From positions 1-12,040 of the forward strand of contig WTGR01000911.1 in assembly GCA_011523485.1 (NCBI GenBank): a stretch of DNA of 12,040 nt. The letters run 5' to 3'. Numbering within the stretch: the stretch's first letter is position 1; every line of letters starts with the position of its first letter. The translations under genes and the position numbers were made by a program. Positions 1 to 5,942 of the stretch are shown piece after piece. Under the pieces are notes generated by a model. That model had not been told where the DNA came from. It saw nothing but the letters and a program-made list of their open reading frames with translations, and searched no databases. Origin of the DNA: Acidobacteriota bacterium. Its GTDB lineage: Bacteria > Acidobacteriota > Vicinamibacteria > Vicinamibacterales > UBA8438.

Positions 1-267
1 CCGAAGTACGGCCTGCGGTCGCGGGGCGACGGAGTGTTCGGGGGCGGGCGGCGGGGCCCGCTGCGGGTCCAGCCCGTGGTCGAGATCGTGTTCGGGGCGT
101 GGTTCACGCTGGCCATCGCGTACGCCCTGGCGGTGGGCGTCTACGGCGCCGTGCCGTTCCTCGCGCTCTTTCAGGTCGGGTTCTTCTACGCCGGGTTCGC
201 GTCGCGGGTCCCGCGCTACGACGCGGGGCCGGGCGAAGAAGGTCCGGCCGGGGGAGGCGGCCCGTGA
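1..267 (+). CDS. C-terminal end of a probable family 2 (cellulose-synthase-like) membrane glycosyltransferase, 5' truncated
   Basis: The frame is open from the first base and ends at a TGA at 265-267, so only the last 88 residues are visible. They begin with a PKYGLRSRGD stretch, followed by a basic glycine-rich linker. Two hydrophobic, probably membrane-spanning segments follow at about residues 26-46 and 48-66 of the fragment. The last 20 or so residues form an acidic, glycine- and proline-rich tail. From memory, a PKYG-x-RGD element just before a final pair of membrane helices resembles the C-terminus of processive family 2 glycosyltransferases. No catalytic motif (DxD, QxxRW) lies in the window, so this is an inference; another polytopic membrane protein is possible. 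The stop overlaps the GTG of the citrate synthase gene, so the two are probably co-transcribed. Confidence 0.6.
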   Translation, partial: PKYGLRSRGDGVFGGGRRGPLRVQPVVEIVFGAWFTLAIAYALAVGVYGAVPFLALFQVGFFYAGFASRVPRYDAGPGEEGPAGGGGP

Positions 268-1403
268 CGCCGGTCGGTGCTCCGAAGGCGGGCCTCGAAG
301 GGGTGGTGGCCGCCTCGTCCGCGATCTGTCATATCGACGGCGAGCGAGGCGTGCTGTCCTACGCCGGTCACGACATCCACGACCTCGCGCGCGAAGCGGG
401 GTTCGAGGAGGTCTGCTACCTGCTCTGGCACCGGCGTCTTCCGTCGCGGGCGGAGCTCGGCGACCTGCGGACGGCGCTCGCCGCGGCCCGGCGGCTGCCG
501 GAGGCGATGCTCAGGCTGATGCGCAGCCTGCCGGCCGGTCACGCGATGGACGCTCTGCGCACGCTGGTCTCGGCTCTCGCTCATTCCGACCCGGAAGCGG
601 ACGACCAGTCGCCGGACGCGGCCTACCGGAAGGCCGTCCGCCTGACGGCGCAGATCGGCACCGTGGTGGCGACGTGGGGCCGCCTGAACGCGGGGGGAGG
701 ACCCATGGAGCCGGATCCGGCCCTCGGTCACGCGGCGAACTTCCTGCTGCTGTTGACCGGCGAGCGTCCGTCGGCACTCGAGACGCGGGCGTTGGACGTC
801 GCGCTCATCCTGCACGCCGACCACGAGCTGAACGCCTCCACCTTCGCCGCGCGGGTGACCGCCGCGACCCTCAGCGACGTGCACTCGGCGGCCGTGGCCG
901 GCATCGGCGCGCTCAAGGGCCCGCTGCACGGCGGCGCCAACGCCGAGGTGATGCGGATGCTGCTCGCGATCGGCGAGGACGCCGACGACGCCCGCGTCGA
1001 GCGGACGGTCCGCGACATGCTGGCCCGCAAGGCGAAGGTGCCCGGCTTCGGCCATCGCGTGTACCGGACCGAGGACCCCCGCGCCACGCATCTGCGACGC
1101 ATGTCGAAGGAGGTGGGCGAGCGTTCGGGCAGCACCCGCTGGTACGAGATGTCGCGGCGGATCGAGGCGGTGATGAAGGCCGAGACGAGTATCGACGCCA
1201 ACGTGGACTTCTATTCCGCGTCGACGTACTACATGCTGGGAATCCCCATCGAGCTCTTCACGCCGGTCTTCGCCGTCAGCCGCATCGCCGGCTGGACCGC
1301 CCACGTGCTCGAGCAGTACGCCGACAACCGGCTCATCCGTCCCCGCGCCGAGTACGTCGGGCCGGAGTATCCTCAGCCGTTCACGCCGCTCGACCGGCGT
1401 TGA
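264..1403 (+). CDS. gltA: Citrate synthase (short, hexameric-type family; 2-methylcitrate synthase not excluded)
   Basis: The product condenses oxaloacetate and acetyl-CoA to citrate at the entry to the TCA cycle in the cytoplasm. It is 379 residues, the usual size of the short bacterial form. The N-terminal region carries the family's KAGLEGVVA and ICHIDGERG signatures. All three catalytic residues are visible: His222 in GPLHGGANAEV, His264 in GFGHRVYR and Asp315 in ANVDFYSAS. The C-terminus has the expected AGWTAHVLEQ segment. The GTG at 264 is preferred because GGGGAGG at 251-257 lies six bases upstream and because conserved sequence begins just after it. The same frame is open back to 99, but that part is only the shadow of the upstream gene. 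The four-base GTGA overlap suggests translational coupling. A propionyl-CoA-using methylcitrate synthase has the same fold and motifs. No prpB, prpD or aconitase gene is nearby to favour that, so citrate synthase is the default. Confidence 0.93.
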   Translation: MTPVGAPKAGLEGVVAASSAICHIDGERGVLSYAGHDIHDLAREAGFEEVCYLLWHRRLPSRAELGDLRTALAAARRLPEAMLRLMRSLPAGHAMDALRTLVSALAHSDPEADDQSPDAAYRKAVRLTAQIGTVVATWGRLNAGGGPMEPDPALGHAANFLLLLTGERPSALETRALDVALILHADHELNASTFAARVTAATLSDVHSAAVAGIGALKGPLHGGANAEVMRMLLAIGEDADDARVERTVRDMLARKAKVPGFGHRVYRTEDPRATHLRRMSKEVGERSGSTRWYEMSRRIEAVMKAETSIDANVDFYSASTYYMLGIPIELFTPVFAVSRIAGWTAHVLEQYADNRLIRPRAEYVGPEYPQPFTPLDRR

Positions 1404-1436
1404 ACCGCCCCGGGGTCGGACCTCCGCCACGGGCCC

Positions 1437-1448
1437 GGGCCGCGGCCC
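1437..1448. repeat. 12-bp perfect palindrome in the gltA-lepA gap
   Basis: The sequence GGGCCGCGGCCC equals its own reverse complement and ends four bases before the TATAAT box at 1453. It sits where the spacer and -35 region of the lepA promoter would be. It could be an operator, part of a GC-rich terminator stem for gltA, or chance in such GC-rich DNA. Confidence 0.35.
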
Positions 1449-1452
1449 CCTC

Positions 1453-1458
1453 TATAAT
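1453..1458 (+). promoter_or_regulatory. Candidate -10 box (TATAAT) for lepA-lepB
   Basis: This is a perfect TATAAT in an otherwise very GC-rich gap, about 50 bases before the lepA start. No TTGACA-like -35 is visible at 16-18 bp spacing (that position is CGGGCC) and there is no extended -10 TG. Transcription would start near 1465, giving a leader of about 43 bases without a Shine-Dalgarno sequence. Confidence 0.5.
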
Positions 1459-1507
1459 GGAAGCGCGCCCGCCTCGCCGCTCCCGGTGCTACGCGGCGTT
1501 CACCTAG

Positions 1508-3310
1508 ATGCATCACCGTCAGATCCGCAATTTCTCCATCATCGCGCACATCGATCACGGGAAGTCGACCCTCGCGGATCGTTTTCTGGAGATCACGGGT
1601 GCGTTGCGGCCTCGCGAGATGGAGGAGCAGGTCCTCGATTCGATGGATCTGGAGCGCGAGCGGGGCATCACCATCAAGGCCCATGCGGTCCGCCTGTCGT
1701 ACACCGCGGATGACGGCGAGTCGTACGTTCTGAACCTCATCGACACTCCCGGGCACGTCGACTTTTCCTATGAGGTCACCCGCTCGCTGGCCGCCTGCGA
1801 GGGCGCGCTGCTGCTGGTCGACGCTTCACAGGGCGTCGAGGCGCAGACGGTCGCGAACGCCTACCTCGCGGTCGACAACGACCTGGAGATCGTACCGGTC
1901 ATCAACAAGGTCGATCTGCCGGGGGCCCAGCCGGACGAGACGGCGGTGCAAATCGAGGACCTGGTGGGGCTCGACCCGTCGCACGCGCTGCTCGCCAGCG
2001 CGAAGGAGGGCATCGGCGCGCGCGAGATTCTCGAGGCCGTCGTCACGCGGGTGCCGCCGCCGGCCGGCGATCCCGAAGCTCCGCTGAGGGCGCTGATCTT
2101 CGATTCGTGGTACGACGCCTACCGCGGCGTCATCGTGCTGATCCGCGTCGTCGAGGGCGTGGTCCGGTCGCGGATGAAGGTGCGACTCATGGCCGCGGCG
2201 CAGGACTACGAGGTGGAGCAGGTGGGTGTCTTCGCGCCGAAGCCCGCTGCCGTGGACCAGCTCGGCGTCGGCGAGGTCGGCTTTCTGATCGCCAACGTGA
2301 AGAACGTCGCCGAAGCGCGGATCGGCGATACCGTCACCGAGGCCTCCCGGCCCGCGGTGCGGCCGCTGCCGGGTTTCCAGGAAACCAAGCCGATGGTGTT
2401 CGCCGGTCTCTATCCGGTGGAGAGTCACCAGTACTCGGATCTGCGCGAGGCCCTCGAGAAGCTGCGGCTCAACGACGCCGCGTTCTTCTTCGAGCCGGAG
2501 ACGTCGGCCGCGCTCGGCTTCGGGTTCCGCTGCGGGTTCCTCGGCCTGCTGCACATGGAGATCGTGCAGGAGCGGCTCGAGCGCGAGTTCGACATGGACC
2601 TGGTCACGACCGCACCCGGCGTCCTCTATCGCGTGACCACCACCGACGGCGACGTGTTCGACATCGACAGTCCGGCCAAGCTGCCCGATGCCGGCCGCAT
2701 CGAGCGGGTGGAGGAGCCGGTGATCACGGCGATGATCCTCACGCCCGCGGATCAGGTGGGGGGCATCCTGAAGCTCTGCCAGGAGAAGCGGGGCGTGCAG
2801 AAGGCTCTCGAGTACCACGCGGCGCACCGCGTCCTGATCTCCTACGAGCTGCCGTTCAACGAGGTGGTGCTCGACTTCTACGACCGGCTGAAGACCCTGT
2901 CGCGGGGCTACGCGTCGCTCGACTATCATGTGAGCGGGTACTGGGAGTCGCCGCTCGTCAAGCTCGACCTGCTGGTCAACGGCGACCCGGTCGACGCGCT
3001 GTCCATCATCGTGCACAAGGAGATGGCCTATGCGCGCGGTCGGGCGCTGGTCGGCAAGATGCGGCAGCTCATCCCGCGGCAGATGTTCGAGGTCGCCATC
3101 CAGGCGGCGGTCGGCACCCGCATCATCGCCCGCGAGAGCGTGAAGGCGTTGCGGAAGAACGTCACCGCCAAGTGCTACGGCGGCGACATCACCCGCAAGC
3201 GCAAGCTGCTCGAGCGGCAGAAGGAAGGCAAGCGGCGCATGAAGCGGGTGGGCAGCGTCGAGATCCCGCAGGAGGCCTTCCTCGCGGTCCTCAAGGTGGA
3301 CGATGACTAG
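1508..3310 (+). CDS. lepA: Elongation factor 4 (EF4/LepA), translational GTPase
   Basis: LepA is a ribosome-associated GTPase related to EF-G, implicated in back-translocation or in initiation and subunit biogenesis. The product is 600 residues, the normal family length. The G domain shows the P-loop AHIDHGKST (about residues 13-21), the switch I segment [13 protein letters not shown] with His83, and NKVD at 133-136. The LepA-specific part is present: [27 protein letters not shown], and the basic C-terminal [20 protein letters not shown] region. The start is fixed on the left because an in-frame TAG at 1505-1507 abuts the ATG. No Shine-Dalgarno sequence precedes it. A perfect TATAAT lies about 50 bases upstream. 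The 3' end overlaps lepB by 8 bp, the classic lepA-lepB pairing, so the two are surely co-transcribed. Confidence 0.98.
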   Translation: MHHRQIRNFSIIAHIDHGKSTLADRFLEITGALRPREMEEQVLDSMDLERERGITIKAHAVRLSYTADDGESYVLNLIDTPGHVDFSYEVTRSLAACEGALLLVDASQGVEAQTVANAYLAVDNDLEIVPVINKVDLPGAQPDETAVQIEDLVGLDPSHALLASAKEGIGAREILEAVVTRVPPPAGDPEAPLRALIFDSWYDAYRGVIVLIRVVEGVVRSRMKVRLMAAAQDYEVEQVGVFAPKPAAVDQLGVGEVGFLIANVKNVAEARIGDTVTEASRPAVRPLPGFQETKPMVFAGLYPVESHQYSDLREALEKLRLNDAAFFFEPETSAALGFGFRCGFLGLLHMEIVQERLEREFDMDLVTTAPGVLYRVTTTDGDVFDIDSPAKLPDAGRIERVEEPVITAMILTPADQVGGILKLCQEKRGVQKALEYHAAHRVLISYELPFNEVVLDFYDRLKTLSRGYASLDYHVSGYWESPLVKLDLLVNGDPVDALSIIVHKEMAYARGRALVGKMRQLIPRQMFEVAIQAAVGTRIIARESVKALRKNVTAKCYGGDITRKRKLLERQKEGKRRMKRVGSVEIPQEAFLAVLKVDDD

Positions 3311-4064
3311 AACGAGAACGCGAACCCGGCCGCCGACCGAAGCACGGGATCGGACCCGGACAGCGCCCGCAGCGGATCCGTATCGCAAGTCCACGGCCCG
3401 CGAGTACTTCGAGTCGATCGTCATCGCCGTCATTCTGGCCCTCTTCGTGCGCACCTGGGTGGTGCAGGCCTTCACGATTCCGACCGGCTCGATGGAGCAC
3501 AACCTGCTCGTCGGCGACTACCTGCTCGTCAACAAGTTCGTGTACGGCCCGACGCTCTCCGGGGCCGAGCGTCTCCTGCTGCCCCAGGGCGAGGTTTCGC
3601 GGGGCGACATCATCGTGTTCAAGTTTCCGCGGGACCCGGAGCGGGACTTCATCAAGCGGGTCATCGGTCTGCCGGGGGAGACGCTCGAGGTGCGGGGGGG
3701 CGAGGTCCACATCGACGGCGAACCGCTCGACGAGCCCTGGCTGCGGCAGCCGGGGACGGCGTCGGCGGCCGGGGCGGCGGTGATACCCCGGCGCGACAAC
3801 CACGGACCGGTCGCAATCCCGGCGGGTCACTACTTCATGATGGGCGACAACCGGGGCAACTCCGAGGACAGCCGCGTCTGGGGACCGATGCCGGAGGACC
3901 ACATCAAGGGCCGGGCGACGGTACTGTACTGGTCGTACGACGCCGGCAGTCCGGTCGTGATCCCCGAGCCCGGGATCGGCGCCGCCGTGCGCCGGATCGG
4001 CTCGATGGCGACGCACTTCTTCACGCGAACCCGCTGGGACCGGATGTTGCGGCAGGTGCGCTGA
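3303..4064 (+). CDS. lepB: Signal peptidase I (leader peptidase)
   Basis: This is a membrane-bound serine/lysine-dyad protease that removes signal peptides from exported proteins outside the cytoplasmic membrane. The product is 253 residues. A basic N-terminal tail with repeated Thr-Arg pairs (residues 2-9) precedes one membrane anchor at about 36-55. Box B is PTGSMEH, with the nucleophile Ser63. Box D is [11 protein letters not shown], with the general base Lys118. Box [16 protein letters not shown], is at 181-195. The C-terminal WDRMLRQVR matches the usual end of the family. The ATG at 3303 lies inside the last codons of lepA, with AAGGTGG at 3293-3299 just upstream, which suggests translational coupling. 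A family-typical glycine/alanine-rich insertion (about 150-165) lies between boxes D and E. A stem-loop follows the stop. Confidence 0.97.
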   Translation: MTRTRTRTRPPTEARDRTRTAPAADPYRKSTAREYFESIVIAVILALFVRTWVVQAFTIPTGSMEHNLLVGDYLLVNKFVYGPTLSGAERLLLPQGEVSRGDIIVFKFPRDPERDFIKRVIGLPGETLEVRGGEVHIDGEPLDEPWLRQPGTASAAGAAVIPRRDNHGPVAIPAGHYFMMGDNRGNSEDSRVWGPMPEDHIKGRATVLYWSYDAGSPVVIPEPGIGAAVRRIGSMATHFFTRTRWDRMLRQVR

Positions 4065-4068
4065 CACA

Positions 4069-4094
4069 GGGAGTCTCGCCGGCGCGAAACTCCC
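4069..4094. terminator. Stem-loop between convergent lepB and yggS, candidate bidirectional terminator
   Basis: Arms 4069-4079 and 4084-4094 pair over 11 positions around the four-base loop CGGC. The single mismatch (4075/4088) becomes a G-U pair in the - strand transcript. It fills most of the 38-bp gap between two converging stop codons. No T-run follows on either side, so it is not a textbook intrinsic terminator; it may stop or protect transcripts from both operons. Confidence 0.5.
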
Positions 4095-4102
4095 GCGGCG
4101 CG

Positions 4103-4828
4103 TCAGGCGGCGGCCGGCGGCGTACGGCGGCCGAAGATTGCGGTGCCGACGCGCACCATCGTCGCGCCCTCCCGGATCGCGATCTCGAAGTCGCGGGTCA
4201 TGCCCATGGACAACTCGCCGAGAGCCGCGGGATCGAAGCCCTCGTCCAGGAGGGTGTCGCGAAGCTGCCGGAGCCGGCGGAACCACGGCCTGACCGCCTC
4301 CGGGTCGTCCGACCACGGCGGCATCAGCATCAGCCCGCGCACGCGGGCGGCCCGGCAGGTTCGGGCCGCCTCCAGCAGCGGGCGGACTTCTTCCGCCGGC
4401 GCCCCGTGCTTGGTCGCCTCGCCGGCGAGGTCCGCCTGGATGAGCAGGTTGGGCGCGGTTGCCGCCTCGGCCGCGGCCCGATCGAGACGGCGCAACAGCC
4501 TTGCGCTGTCGACGGAGTGAATCCAGTCGAAGGCGACCGCGGCGCTGCGGGCCTTGTTGGACTGCAGGTGGCCGATCAGGTGCCACCTGACCCGCAGCCC
4601 GGACCCCCGCTCGATCTTGCCCAGTCCCTCCTGGACGCGGTTCTCCCCGAAGTCGGTCAGGCCGGCGCTCGCGCCCGCTTCGACGGCGTCCAGCGGGAAT
4701 GTCTTCGAGACGGCGATCAGCCGGATCTCGTCCGGGTCCCGGCCGGCTGCGGTGGCGGCATGTTCGATGCGTTCGCGGACGAGTCGGACGTTCGCGACCA
4801 GGGCCTCCGGGCTAGGCGGCGTACTCAG
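4103..4828 (-). CDS. yggS: YggS/PLPBP family pyridoxal-phosphate homeostasis protein, apparent CTG start
   Basis: YggS-family proteins bind PLP in a single alanine-racemase-like barrel without known enzymatic activity and affect vitamin B6 and amino-acid balance. From the proposed start the protein is 241 residues, close to the usual 230 or so. The motifs run in family order: LIAVSKTFP with the PLP-binding Lys42, DFGENRVQE, WHLIGHLQSNKA, WIHSVDS, GLMLMPPW, then SMGMTRDFEIAI and GATMVRVGTAIFG near the end. No ATG, GTG or TTG exists in frame between the upstream TGA (4832-4834) and 4495, which is already past half of the conserved domain. The CTG at 4826-4828 is the best start. It is one codon after the stop of the TPR gene and nine bases after GGAG (4838-4841). 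A second in-frame CTG at 4799-4801 is poorer. Identity is secure; the start is uncertain. It is the last gene of the operon. Confidence 0.9.
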   Translation of the reverse strand: MSTPPSPEALVANVRLVRERIEHAATAAGRDPDEIRLIAVSKTFPLDAVEAGASAGLTDFGENRVQEGLGKIERGSGLRVRWHLIGHLQSNKARSAAVAFDWIHSVDSARLLRRLDRAAAEAATAPNLLIQADLAGEATKHGAPAEEVRPLLEAARTCRAARVRGLMLMPPWSDDPEAVRPWFRRLRQLRDTLLDEGFDPAALGELSMGMTRDFEIAIREGATMVRVGTAIFGRRTPPAAA

Positions 4829-4831
4829 CGC

Positions 4832-5827
4832 TCAGCGCTCCAGCGCGGCGATGCGAGACCTCGCGTCGGCCGCGTGCTCGCCGCTTCCATCCAGACTGAC
4901 CGCCCGCCGCAACGCGGTCAGCGCCGCGCCGGACCGGCCGATCTCCGTCAGCGCGACTCCCAGCCAGTAGTACGCCGGCGCGTAGCCCGGATTCCCGCCG
5001 ACCGCCTCTTCGAAGCGCTGCCGGGCGTCCTCGACGTTGCCGGCCTCGAGGAACGCGACGCCGCGTGCGACTTCCGCGGCTGCCTGCCGGCGTCCCGCTT
5101 CCAGTGCGGCCAGGGTCAGACGCGTCGCCTCGTCGCGGGCTCGGGCGGCGTCGTCGGGGCGTCCCGATCGCGAGAAGACGTTCGCCAGCCCGTAGTAGGC
5201 GGCGGTGTAGTCCCGCCGGATGGCGAGAGCGTCCTCGAACGCGCGCTCGGCGGCCGGCCAGCGCTCGAGGGCCGAGTAGGCGACACCGACGTTGTAGTGG
5301 CACTCGATGCAGTTTGGGTCGAGTCCCGCGGCAAGCGTGAACCACGTCACGGCTTCGTTGTGCGCACCTTCCCGGTTGGCTCCGACGCCCGCCGCGAACA
5401 GCTCGTCCAGCCGGTCGCGTGCGCCACCCGCGATGATCCAGGGCGTGACGCCCCGGTCGGGTCCCAGGACGAAACGGATCTCCACCGCTCTCCGATCACG
5501 GACCCGCACGCGGTAGACCTCGCTTTGCAGGGCCCCGAGCGCCGCCGTTACCGCATAGAGCCCCGGGGCCACGTCGGACCGAGCGAAGCGGCCGTCGGAT
5601 CCGGTTTCGAATTCGAGGGAAGGACCGTCACCGTCGAGCGGAAGCAGGACGATGAGCGCCTCCGCGACCGCGGCCCGGGTCCCCTCGTCCACCACCGCGC
5701 CGCGCACCGTGCCTGCCGGTTGTCCGCTCGCCATGCCGGCCGCTCCGGCGATGCCGAGGGCGGCGAGGCACGCCACGGGCACGATGCGGCGCACCCGGCG
5801 CAGGCGCAGCAGAGCGCGCGTCCTCAT
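4832..5827 (-). CDS. Exported protein with carboxypeptidase-regulatory-like domain and TPR repeats, function unknown
   Basis: The ATG at 5825-5827 gives 331 residues starting with a signal peptide: an Arg-rich N-region, a hydrophobic core at about 14-31, and a likely cleavage site near residues 33-36. Residues 39-121 look like a carboxypeptidase-regulatory-like beta-sandwich (GAVVDEGTRAAV, DGRFARSDVAPGLYAV). Residues 150-330 hold several TPR helices, such as HYNVGVAYSALERW and AYYWLGVALTEIGRSGAAL. Such proteins act as periplasmic or surface scaffolds, but the partner is unknown. Residues 173-177 read CIECH, a CxxCH pattern within a TPR turn. A longer frame reaches 5914 but would translate two hairpins and bury the signal peptide, so I reject it. 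The start lies 12 bases after a 20-bp hairpin and lacks a clear Shine-Dalgarno sequence. The stop is followed one codon later by the yggS start. Confidence 0.85.
   Translation of the reverse strand: MRTRALLRLRRVRRIVPVACLAALGIAGAAGMASGQPAGTVRGAVVDEGTRAAVAEALIVLLPLDGDGPSLEFETGSDGRFARSDVAPGLYAVTAALGALQSEVYRVRVRDRRAVEIRFVLGPDRGVTPWIIAGGARDRLDELFAAGVGANREGAHNEAVTWFTLAAGLDPNCIECHYNVGVAYSALERWPAAERAFEDALAIRRDYTAAYYGLANVFSRSGRPDDAARARDEATRLTLAALEAGRRQAAAEVARGVAFLEAGNVEDARQRFEEAVGGNPGYAPAYYWLGVALTEIGRSGAALTALRRAVSLDGSGEHAADARSRIAALER
4838..4841 (-). promoter_or_regulatory. Putative ribosome binding site (GGAG) for the CTG start of yggS
   Basis: On the - strand GGAG lies within the last codons of the TPR gene, nine bases before the CTG at 4828-4826. 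The CTG follows the TGA of the TPR gene by one codon, so a terminating ribosome could re-initiate there. The site overlaps a tandem 7-bp repeat, CTCAGCG on the + strand, at 4824-4837. Confidence 0.4.
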
Positions 5828-5839
5828 GTTGCTCAGTCT

Positions 5840-5891
5840 AGGAGTCTGCGCCGCAGAACGCAACGGAGCGAGTTCTGCGGCGCAGACTCCT
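5840..5891. repeat. Perfect 20-bp inverted repeat with 12-base loop upstream of the TPR gene
   Basis: Arms 5840-5859 and 5872-5891 are exact reverse complements, and the loop is 5860-5871. Each arm contains a nearly self-complementary core, TCTGCGCCGCAGA, so alternative foldings exist. It lies between the helicase stop and the TPR start, 12 bases before the TPR ATG on the transcribed - strand. No T-run follows. It could be a REP-like palindromic unit, a processing or stability hairpin, or a translation-limiting structure. Confidence 0.75.
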
Positions 5892-5908
5892 GGAGCGGGG
5901 GGGATGGG

Positions 5909-5938
5909 CCGCAACGCCGAGCCGGCGAGGCGTTGCGG
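5909..5938 (-). terminator. Stem-loop just after the helicase stop codon, possible terminator or attenuator
   Basis: Arms 5909-5918 and 5929-5938 form a perfect 10-bp stem around the ten-base loop 5919-5928, four bases beyond the TAG of the helicase gene. No T-run follows in the - strand direction; the next bases are C-rich. With the larger inverted repeat it makes a double hairpin that could reduce expression of the TPR gene and yggS relative to the upstream genes. Confidence 0.45.
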
Positions 5939-5942
5939 GGCG

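Noticed and set aside
216..1430. 404-codon - strand frame opposite citrate synthase
   Set aside because: It is rich in Arg, His and Gly with no recognisable domain, and lies exactly opposite a well-supported gene. GC-rich codon bias produces such frames.
1826..3502. 558-codon - strand frame opposite lepA and lepB
   Set aside because: The composition is of shadow type, there are no motifs, and it crosses two certain genes on the other strand.
4103..4834. Readthrough fusion of the TPR protein and YggS, which share a frame
   Set aside because: One protein is exported and the other is a cytoplasmic PLP-binding protein; a fusion would send YggS outside. Re-initiation after the stop is simpler.
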